Part shown: piece after piece, positions 45,801-55,200 of the stretch
Numbering within the stretch: the stretch's first letter is position 1
Layout of the letters: each line of letters begins with the position of its first letter
Source: Bolinopsis microptera
Taxonomy: Eukaryota; Ctenophora; Tentaculata; Lobata; Bolinopsidae
Assembly (NCBI RefSeq): GCF_026151205.1
Contig: NC_087079.1
Location: forward strand, 13,045,945 to 13,109,944
Length of the DNA: 64,000 nucleotides
Reading direction: 5' to 3'
Position numbers and translations under genes: made by a program
Notes under the pieces: model-generated
Database searches by the model: none
Seen by the model: the letters and a program-made list of their open reading frames with translations, nothing else
What the model was told of the DNA's origin: nothing

Positions 45801-47438
45801 TACAATTTAAAACTGATAGCGTTTTGGGGAGCGAAGATCACATATCTGTTATTTTTCTGAACAAGGATGATGAAGAAACCGGAATGTTCTATATTCAATT
45901 TAAAGATGCGATGATCATACATCCAAACGGCTGCCTGGCTACAGGCACAGCAAAATTGTCCGCAGCCATACCGAGTGAAAATGAAAAGATCTGGACTGTT
46001 TCTTTTAACGACGAACTAAGGCTAACAATAGATGTCAATGGGGTCATTCTTTACAACTTTTTGATGTCAGAATGTACATCACAGTCGTGGGCAAATAATT
46101 GGAAAAAGGGCACAGTATCCATAGATATTGGATCAAGAGATTCCGAGGATATAGTACTGGACGGTTACAGGGCTTTCCAAAAAGATGGTAAGTCTAACTT
46201 AAACTATATCATGTATATATGATATGAATTACTATACCTTATCAGACCTTATTTGGACGGACATTAAATGAACAGACATAATTATGAACGGACATTAATA
46301 TGAACGCTAGAAGGCATTCAAAACCTAACCATCAAAAATCCTCATTTTTTTTATTTTATTAAAAGTTTTTTATTTCAGCAAATGATTTTAAATCCATTTT
46401 TATACAGTAAGTAAGAAAAAAAGTCGTTAAGCAGCAAAAACGTTAAAATATGTGTACATGATCAATGTCTTATATCACATATCATCTTCATTAAATGGGG
46501 TTTCGTGCATGAAATAGTCCATGCTTAAAGCATCAGTGATTTTTAGTTTTATGGAAACCTTTTTTATCAAACTACCCCGGTCCTGCATTTCAGTGTTAAC
46601 TTTTACAAGCCATTCGGTGTGAAGTGGTTTTATCCTAGAAACCTTTAGGTTAACCTTAACATCACAAGGAGCTTTCCTAGCACTGTTTCATTACCTCCCC
46701 TGAGTAATATGAACTATAACAACGTCGGACAATTTCCATGTCAATTGTCAACACGATTTACCGTAATATCTAGAGGCTGGAACAAGTTTGTCATGTTGGC
46801 GGGGACTAGCTCATGAACTATGTTGTTGAGTGCCATTAAATAATAATTTCGTTGACTTTTTCCGCCAAGTGACCCTTGAAAACATCATATAGTACTAGTG
46901 AATTTTTCTGTGCCTCCGGCAGACCAAGGAGAACCCTTCCTCATAGTCATATTCTGGACAAAAAGTTGGAAGTGCAAAAATGTTTGAAAAAAATCAACGG
47001 ACTTTAACTTGGACGGACCTTAAATGAACGGACTTTATTTGAACGGACATTAAGATGAACGTTAGGGGCTCCAGCGTTCATTTAATGTCCGTCCAAATAA
47101 AGTTCGATAAGGTAGACTTTAAAGTGTAGACGGTTAGTTATAACAGCGGAAACAATTCAAACGACAATTTGGCACCAACCACCCCCACCCACCCCCATTA
47201 AGTTGCCTGAAAGATGTTTATGAATTTAGTTGTTTTTCTAGAATGACGGTAATCTCCTTCAGATCCCAAGGACGATGGAAGTGGCAAAGAAATTGACGAA
47301 GATGATACAAATAGCGAGGATGACGATACGATGACCAATAATGAAGATAATCACAACTTTTCAGATGCTGGATATAGCATGACGATCAGTACAATTCTAT
47401 TTGGTACTTTGCTATTTGCAATAAACATGATTTACTAA
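42870..47438 (+). CDS. Secreted two-domain protein with GPI-anchor-like C-terminus (4 exons)
   Basis: Exons 42870-42927, 44981-45466, 45687-46187 and 47263-47438 join to 406 residues; all three introns are phase 1. Exon 1 is a signal peptide, MIHLVAVMLILASLDQAKS. Exons 2 and 3 each code one copy of a domain of about 160 residues, starting PKVSGWDDEDW and ending ILDGYRA or VLDGYRA, with NQS or NQT glycosylation sites near the start and a shared WTVSFNDELRLTIDVNGV core. Exon 4 codes an acidic spacer (EIDEDDTNSEDDDT) and a hydrophobic tail STILFGTLLFAINMIY, the pattern of a GPI-attachment signal. AATAAA follows at 47480. I do not recognise the domain; a beta-rich fold is a guess. Phase-1 exons equal to domains suggest duplication by exon shuffling. 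Confidence 0.8.
43091..43895. repeat. 8-bp minisatellite CTTCCCGT with an internal duplicated block
   Basis: About 800 bp of CTTCCCGT units lies in intron 1 of the secreted-protein gene. Variant units (TATTTCCGT, CTTCTCGT, CTTCCAGT, CCTCCCGT) occur in the same order in two blocks, about 43280-43460 and 43620-43800, so a segment of about 170 bp was itself duplicated. Since 8 is not a multiple of 3, long ORFs on both strands arise from the repeat and are not genes. Confidence 0.9.
43896..44196. repeat. Two further tandem repeats next to the minisatellite
   Basis: A unit of about 53 bp starting TTGACCATTGTTAATGATCT is present twice (43896-44000). A unit of about 66 bp with GCTACTTCGAAGAAATTTAG and AGTAACATCCGTCAAC follows three times, to 44196. 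Both contain CTACTTCG, so they may share an origin. Confidence 0.7.
44589..44805. repeat. Second CTTCCCGT minisatellite block
   Basis: About 27 units of the same 8-bp sequence in the same intron, 700 bp past the first block. A short decayed patch of the same kind lies at 45476-45545, just after the donor of exon 2. Confidence 0.85.
46237..47112. mobile_element. Complete pogo-like MITE with TA target duplication
   Basis: It begins CCTTATCAGACCTTATTTGG and ends with the inverse of CCTTATCGAACTTTATTTGG; TA flanks both sides (46235-46236 and 47113-47114). At 876 bp it is the only full copy here and serves as reference for the split copy at 23406/40294. It lies in the last intron of the secreted-protein gene. 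Confidence 0.8.
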
Positions 47439-47479
47439 AAGTCACGTTGAAAATGTTTGAACACCGTAATTATAAAACA

Positions 47480-47485
47480 AATAAA
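47480..47485 (+). promoter_or_regulatory. Polyadenylation signal of the secreted-protein gene
   Basis: AATAAA, 42 bp after the TAA at 47436-47438. Confidence 0.5.
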
Positions 47486-47499
47486 GATGAATATGGATG

Positions 47500-49300
47500 A
47501 ATATGGACGGATATGGATTATGGCCAAAATGCATGCATGCTGCATGATCCAATCTATCATTATATAATTATAGCCATACTAGAGCTCTAGATTTAAACAT
47601 TAAATGTGTAGCTTTCAGTTTCCTAATAAAACTGTATTGGAAAATTTATGGAATTTAAAATATCAATAATTTTAAACGAAAAACATTTTATTTTAAATGT
47701 TTTTAAGATCCATACCACATCTTATTGTGGCTTAATATTTGGTACATTTGTATTCTACAGTATATATGGGTATTGGGCATATACTACTACAGTATATATG
47801 AATTAATTATACTTATAGCGTTTCTGTTCATGTTTACTGCCCAGCTATTTTTTTACAATTAAATAAGACATTAGTGCGACACCAGAAGCTACAATTACAG
47901 GTATTTCACCCAAAGCTTTGTTTTCAGCATGATTTGTGCTTGGGCCTGGGTAGATCGTGTTATTTTAGTTATTTTTTATATCATATCATCTTTAGTAGCC
48001 ATTTTCCTTACGTGTTCACATGTCATAATCATGTATTTTAGTGACTATAATATTTTCTAACACGCATTAACAATCTACTTTCAGCATCTTTTCACCTCAC
48101 AAGCATAATCATTGTCACCTAGATTGCACTGCACTTTTAATTAGTCCTTTCACGTGCCACATCACAACTGCAAAACATCCAATCATTTAATAAGCTTCAT
48201 ACCTCATATTTGTAATTTATTTGTCACGTGCCTTTACATTTATATAGCTATATAGGAAAGTTTAGAATCACCTGGCAGTTCATTTTTAATCCTTCTCTTT
48301 TAAGTTATCGAGTATACAATTCCTTTCTCGTAAATACTCTATTTCTCTTATTCCAAAGAGTTTCAATTCTAAGAAGTTCCCTAAAACATGAACAGTTCGA
48401 AAATTTCTGGCGCGACCCTATCACATACCCCTTTAGGTTTAATGGTTATCAATTAATTGACGATTGTAAGGAACCTCGAAATTCTATATTAATTTCAACC
48501 TTCCTTTAAAGATAGTTAAATGACTTAGGCTTATAGTTAATAACCATTTCCATAGAAGATAGTAAATTTGTTAACGATAGAAGTATACCAGAAATGGAAT
48601 ATACGTTGACGTTTAATTAACAAAAGGACACTTTCTGTGAGAAAACTAACAAATAATTCGACACACTTGATGAGTTACCACGGACTTATGGAGGGGTTAA
48701 TGAGGAGCACCAGACCAGCATATCACAAGACGAAGCGTGACGAGGAATGATTAGCAGTGGAGTTTAAACAATGAGGAGCAATCTCGATCTTGATGAACAA
48801 TTCCATTCCATTTATCTTAGATAAATTATCCTTCATATATATCGTTCTGCCATCTTAAATCCTCTAAAGAGTAATTTGCACGATTCTTTGATTATTTTCT
48901 ATCCAAGGTTTCCGGGTAGAAGTAAGCTAACGACGATAAGATTCCCGATCTCCCTCTCACTTGAAGGACCATTATACGGATTGAAGTTGTTCTCGAGGTA
49001 AAATCCTTTTCCATTAGTTTTTACATAAGTAGGTTTAAGAATAAAGTTGGTAATCGTAGTTCCGTGCTCTCAAAATTATATACTTTGTACAAAATTACGT
49101 TTCCGTTCCCAGGTAGAGAGACACGAACATTCCTGCTCATACCGTGCTGCCTTTGCATACACTAGACCAGAAATAGCTGAATAATAATATATTGTCATCT
49201 TTATTACTGATTATACATTTAAATAATAATTTCAAGTTTTTTTTAACGCGCCTTTGTGCGAATGGTTCGCTCAACCTGAGTTGTTATTTATGAAGGAATA
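47500..49300. other. Intergenic stretch, nothing recognised
   Basis: AT-rich DNA with short tandem phrases (GATGAATATGGATGAATATG near 47487, CTACAGTATATATG near 47755 and 47795). The ORF at 48228-48509 shows no domain and is not credited. Confidence 0.4.
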
Positions 49301-49312
49301 ATTCCGTATTAT

Positions 49313-49320
49313 TATATAAG
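49313..49320 (+). promoter_or_regulatory. TATA box before the broken secreted reading frame
   Basis: TATATAAG followed by a G-rich stretch (GAGGGGCGC) and, 28 bases after the start of the box, GTCACATTATTC as a possible initiator. The first downstream reading frame with a signal peptide starts at 49648. Confidence 0.4.
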
Positions 49321-49468
49321 GAGGGGCGCACTAGAAGACAGTCACATTATTCAACATTCAACCACAAAAACTAAGTTGTTCTTGTCGAGGATCGACTAAT
49401 CTTTAGGTTCGGTTTTTGTAATGACAATGGTTGATGTTTTTTCCATTTCAAAACGGTCAACCACAGCT

Positions 49469-49601
49469 CGGGGTTTACCCGAATTTTTAACAAGTTAATA
49501 TTCACTTAAGGACTTTTCGGGGGAGTTCTAATAGTGTCCACAAACATTTTTACTGTGACACTAAGAATTGTTTAATTTCAAATCAATCTGTTATTTTTTG
49601 A
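49469..49601. repeat. Direct repeat, copy 1 (about 131 bp)
   Basis: It starts CGGGGTTTACCCGAATTTTT and ends AAATCAATCTGTTATTTTTT; it matches 63482-63614 with few differences. It lies between the TATA box at 49313 and the reading frame at 49648, so it may be 5' UTR of the gene and of a relative at the right end of the window. Confidence 0.75.
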
Positions 49602-49647
49602 GTCGACAAATATCGCAACTAGTCGCAACTATCTACTTATAGGAATA

Positions 49648-50047
49648 ATGACCCAATCTACTGCAGACAGAATGTTTAAATTTGTGGTTTGTCTCACTGT
49701 GCTCTCCGCTCTGTTGCTCAGTACAATTGTGCTGGAAGTGATTGCGAAGTAGGAACAGCAGCTGTAACTGGAACATGTTCACTGTTCAGTTGCATCTGCA
49801 GCTGCTGGTCTTCTTGGCGTATTATTCTGTGTTGGTACTCTTGGTGCGGGATGCGCAGCTTTAGCAGCGGGGGGCCGGCGCTGTCGCTGGCCTTTGTGGC
49901 GCTATTACGGGTGAAGTTGACTGCGGCGGCGGTGGCCTGGACCCAGGTCAGCCCAATTATAAATTAAAACAGATATATCGCAATTCGAAACGAAGGGAAA
50001 CACACAATGTTAGGCTCGAATCCTTCGTAAATAAACTACATCTTTAG
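49648..50047 (+). pseudogene. Broken secreted Cys/Gly-rich small protein
   Basis: An ATG at 49648 or 49672 opens a hydrophobic signal-like stretch (MFKFVVCLTVLSALLLS) that stops at 49752. Cysteine- and glycine-rich coding potential then continues in other frames: about 49710-49790 (YNCAGSDCEVGTAAVTG), about 49780-49868 (SVASAAAGLLGVLFCVGTLG) and 49871-50047 (GLCGAITGEVDCGGGG, ending at TAG). The last shift coincides with a run of six G. The piecewise composition suggests one protein broken by three frame changes, either real decay or base-calling errors. The family is not recognised. Confidence 0.45.
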
Positions 50048-50520
50048 AGCTTGTAAAACATTTTAGAAAAGCACTCTATCAAGAAAAATTCAAATAATCA
50101 TCTTGTAGCGCGATGCGTTACTGTGCTGCGCCGAGCTGCCATGAATTGACATCGTCAATTAAATAATCATCATAATTTATTAACTTAAACAGATATATTT
50201 AATTGATATATTTTAATTTAACTGACAGTTTTTTCCAGTTTTCTTGCTTCTACTGTCACTGATAAAGAGCAGTTTCTTGGTTTCTACAATCTTAATTATA
50301 ATTCGAAAGATTATCTTTGTCTGTCTGTCTGTACTCTGTATATATATAGTTATACGACCGCCCACGTGTAAAGTTGATGAGAAAGAGGAAGTTACATAGT
50401 AACCATGGTAACTACGGTAACTTGTGACGGACATTTTTTGATGCGATAAAAACTGACTACCAACGAATACTATTACCTTCCTCCCAGGGGCTTTCTAGTA
50501 TCACCTTAATAACACCAGAA

Positions 50521-50565
50521 TGTGTGTGTGTGTGTGTGTCTGTCTGTCTGTCTGTCTGTCTGTCC
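50521..50565. repeat. Microsatellite (TG)n then (TCTG)n
   Basis: TGTGTGTG for 18 bases followed by CTGT units. A related TCTG run lies near 50318-50335. Confidence 0.85.
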
Positions 50566-51483
50566 GTGTGTAATTTCCGGTCGGTTATACAAAAAAAACG
50601 GTAAGAGTTACGGGACTGATTTTTTCGGTATAGTGTCGACAAAACTCTGATGAAGCCCATAGGAAATTTTTTTAAAAATCGGCCGATGGTAAGTGGTTTA
50701 ATTGATGGTTTTGTACCACAAATGTTACATAAAATTGCGTGAGCAGAACGGCAAGAGTTACGGGGATTGCTCTCTCTCTCTCATTACTGTGTAATATGTT
50801 ATAGCTGCATTTAAGTAGCGTCATAATTGGATTAGCCCGGAAGTTTCGCTGTAATGTTATACCTTAAGCTTATTAGGGGAGGGGGGACTGTTAGTGTTTG
50901 GGGTCTGTTTGGACTGCAGAGAGAGAGAGAGAGAGAGATATATATAATCAAGTATCTGACTGAAAAGCCGCACAATGTTTTGAGTATACGAGGTTAGTGA
51001 TGTTATTTGGGTTTATTGGGGTCTATAGATCAAAAAAAATTTGGGTAGACAAAAAGTTATGTGTCCACCAGGTCTGTGGCCACGCCCTTTTATATGATCG
51101 TGGGAAAATCTTACCTTTTCCTAATATAAATTCATATTTGCTCAATCAAAGCAAGTAGGGTATCAAACCTAATGTTTTTTGACCCAAGAAATCGATTGGT
51201 GACATCTATTTGACTTTCAGACCATTCCCAGATAAGATAACCACGCCCATATTTACAATTGAGCGTCAAAATTCCCAAAAATGTAAGCAATTTTTTTGGG
51301 CAAGTTGGGTGTTGAGACCTATGTTTTTTGACCCAAGAAATCGATTGGTGACATCTATTTGACTTTCAGACCACTCCCAGATAAGATAACCACGCCCATA
51401 TTTACAATCGAGCGCCAAGAATTCCCAAATACTCATGGATCTGAAGACATTCCCGTCTATATAACTTCCGCCCCGGGGTTTGA

Positions 51484-52246
51484 TGTTAATGATGATATTA
51501 TATAATAAAGTACATCATTATTCATTAAATACCATACTAACATAACTTAATCCATTCTAGGAAAATGATGTGATCTTGGAGGATATTCGTCTACCCGACG
51601 TTGGTGGTTGCTCTACGGTGGACCAGTGCTACTAGCCACGCCAGTTGCAGTTGTATGTTGGTGGACTTGTGTTAGGAGTCGTGTTCTTCGGTGTGACAAG
51701 TGTGTACTATCGGTGAGAAGATAGATTACAGTTTCAGTGTACGGTCGGTGTGACCAGTGTGTGTACTATCGGTGAAAAGATAGATTACAGTGTACGGTCG
51801 GTGTGACCAGTGTGGACTATCGGTGAATATAAGTCAATTGGATTGTACTTAAGATAGATTCCAGAACGAAGAACTTCAGAGAAGAACTCCACAGATCTCA
51901 ACAGAAGACAAGTGATAGTGTCGGTGTATTGTAGAGATCTCAACAGAAGACAAGTAATAGTGTCGGTGTATTGTAGTAGAGAAGTTACATTGATTGATAG
52001 TGTTTTGGGTACTTTATATAATTGAAGTGATTGAGTTATTATATATTGAATTACTATTTACCTTTGTTAGTCATTGCAGTGCGAGTGCGTAGTGGAGTGT
52101 GTTAGTTTGGAAAGCAATTGACTAGGAAAGATTCACTTAGTACAATATTGTGTATTATCTCATTATCAGTGTTCAAGTAGATAGTATTGTGTATTATCTA
52201 AATCTAATTATTCCAGTTTTATAATATCGTGTTTATCTTATTATCA
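51484..52246 (+). repeat. 5' LTR of the Copia element
   Basis: TG...CA ends. It contains internal tandem repeats: ACTATCGGTGARAAGATAGA three times in varied form, and AGATCTCAACAGAAGACAAG twice. It matches the 3' LTR in length. Confidence 0.95.
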
Positions 52247-52247
52247 T

Positions 52248-52257
52248 TGGTAGCAGG
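52248..52257 (+). other. Primer binding site
   Basis: TGGTAGCAGG, one base after the 5' LTR, is complementary to the 3' end of animal initiator tRNA-Met, the usual primer of Copia-like elements. Confidence 0.7.
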
Positions 52258-52275
52258 TAAAGAAAAGATAAAGAC

Positions 52276-55200
52276 ATGGGAGGAGACCAACCACCTTTGT
52301 TGACAGAGGGGATGGATTACTTGAAGTGGAAACGTGAAGTCGGAATCTGGGAGTTGGGAACTTCAATAGCAGCTGCTAAGCAGGCAGCGGTGTGTGTCTT
52401 GAGAATCCAGGATTTCAAGGCAAGAGATTTTGCAACACGCTTAGATGTGGCAGAGCTCAAGAAAACTGAAGGTTTAACGTACCTGATGAAAGAGCTTGAT
52501 ACGTATTTTAAAGAGGATAATACTCAGAGTATATTTCTAGGTATTGATGATCTAGAAAAGTTTGTTAGACCGGAACAAATGCAAATGGCAGAATATATCG
52601 CTGAGTTCAGGAGACGATTGAACCGGATCGGAGAGTTGTTTAATGACGAGAAAGAAATTTATCATGATAGTATGTTGGCATACAGGTTGTTAACTCAGGC
52701 CAACCTGACCAAAGATCAACAGATATTGATCAAAGCTGCAATGGGGACTCAAGCGTTGACAAGTATAGCAATTGAGGAATGTTTGAAGAGGTGTTTCGGT
52801 GACGCTGTTTTCTGTCGTAGATCCAGATTGGAGTTAGACACAGTGAAGATTAAGGTAGAACCTGGATTGGATGTGCATTACCATAGGGGTCAGTTTGATG
52901 AAAAGGATACTGATATCAGTGGTGATAACGAAGAATATACATTCTATCAAGGATACAATAATCGAGGCCGAGGAGGTAGGAAATCATTCTCTCGTGGCGG
53001 TTATAACAATTACTCCAATGGCAGAGGGAATTCTGGAAATTACAGCAAACCATGGGAAAGAGACAAACAGCGTAATTCAAAAGAAAGAGGGAAATCTGGA
53101 AATTACAGCAAACCATGGGAAAGAGACAAACAGCTTAATTCAAAAGAAATGAAAAACTCAGACTATAAAGATGAGTTAAATGCTATCAGTCACAAAACAG
53201 GCGATGTAGCAAGATGTTCCATTTGTGATTCGAATAAGCATTTCCGTGCAGATTGTCAACATAATCCCAAGAAGAAGGATTCGAGCTCAGTGTGTATGTA
53301 TCAGTCGTGCAGGAATGGTAAAGAGTCAAACAGAATTGACAATGACTACTGTGAGACAGTGCTGTTAGTCAATGAAACATTCAACAAGGTTTTGATAGAC
53401 ACTGGGGCAACCAGTAATGTATGTGGTGATGTTTGGTTGAACACATTCTTAGAGTCAATGCCTGAAGAGTTAAAGAAAAAGGTCAGCGAAGTCGAGAAAA
53501 ACATGAGTTTTCGTTTTGGAGACGGACGCGCGGTTGAATCTATCAAATGTGTTATGTTACCCGTTAAGTTGTGTAACAGGGATTTAATGTTAGAAACATT
53601 TGTGGTTCCTGGAGAATTACCATTTCTGTTTTCTAGATGTTGCATGAAGAAACTGGGGGTATCATTAGACATAGAGAATGACAAGATTGTGATTGGTGGA
53701 GAACCTCAACAACTGAAAGTGACCAACTCAGGTCATTATGTGGCAGATATCATGTTATGTGAAAATATGAATCAAGAAGTAATGATAATTCTTATCGCTG
53801 AAAGTTCAAATCCAAAGAAAGCAGCAGCTAAACTTCATAGATATTTTGGACATCCAAGTTCAAATAGACTGATAGACTTAGTGAAACAGACTAAGTATTA
53901 CAGCAAGGAGCTGAAAGCTGAGATAGAAAAGCTCAGTACAGAATGCGAACATTGTGTACTGTACAAGAAGAATCCAGCTCGACCGAAATCATCATTAACA
54001 ATGGCGAATGATGTAAATCATGTCATGGCAATGGACTTAAAGAAGTTATCAACTGGACATACTATGCTGCACATGATAGATGTGTTTTCGAGATTCTCAA
54101 TGACGAGAATTGTAAAGAATAAACATCAGAGTACAGTGTTTAAGGCGTTGGCAGATACATGGCTTCATGTGTTTGGGCGACCGGTGATGGTGTTTACGGA
54201 CAACGGGGGCGAGTTTGTAAATGCAGAGATGATTACGGCATGTGAAGAGATGGGAATAGAACTGAAAACAACTGGAGCAAACTCTCCATTCAGTAATGGA
54301 ATTTGTGAGCGGCATAATGGATTGATTGCGGATGCTTACAATAAGCTTCATTCTCAGTTACCGGAATGTGATCCAACAGTGATTCTAGCATGGGCTACGA
54401 ATGCAAAGAACAGCTTATCTAATAGTTATGGATACTCACCGTATATGCTAGTATTTGGAAGAACTCCGAGTATTCCAGGTCTTGATAAGATGGAAATGGT
54501 ACCAACAATGAACACTATGACTGTCAGTAAGGTTCTAGCAGATCACTTAAACTGCATGTACCAATCAAGGATGGCATTCACTGCGGCGAATAATTCAGCT
54601 AAAGCTAAGAGGGCACTTCAGGGTCAGATTCCCAATGTAGAAACCGAGTATTACAGTGGAGATAAGGTATATTTCCGCAAGCTGAATACGCAGCGTTGGT
54701 GTGGACCAGCAACTGTTCTGGGTAAAGACGGTAAGGTGGTATTTCTTAGACAAGGAGGTTCAATCTTTAGGGTACATGTGACCAAAGTTGTACTGAAGTC
54801 TAGAGCTGATCAGGCAGTGGTATCAGTTGGTGGACAGATTATCAGAGAGGAACCATCATCTAATACCGAAGAATCAGAGAAATATACCATTGAACAAACC
54901 GGTAGTGAAGAGAGTGTAAGGAAAGAGGAGATTGTTGTCAGTGATAGTGACAGTGAAGATGAATTCTGTCAGAATGAATCAGGGGAAGTAAGCAATGAAC
55001 CATCAGCAGAAGAAGTGGAAGTTTCGAGTGGAAATGAAACTTCAGTGGAAGAATCTGGTAACGTAGAGACCAGTAGTGAACAAGTGAATGAAAATTCAGT
55101 GGAAGAATCTGGTAGTGTAGAGACCAGTAGTGAACAAGTGAATTCAGAAAGTGTCGGTGATGAAAATAGAGACACAAGTGAGCCTGATGAATTTCAGAGT

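Noticed and set aside
52916..53152. Separate short ORFs in gag
   Set aside because: They cover the 60-bp tandem duplication in other frames.
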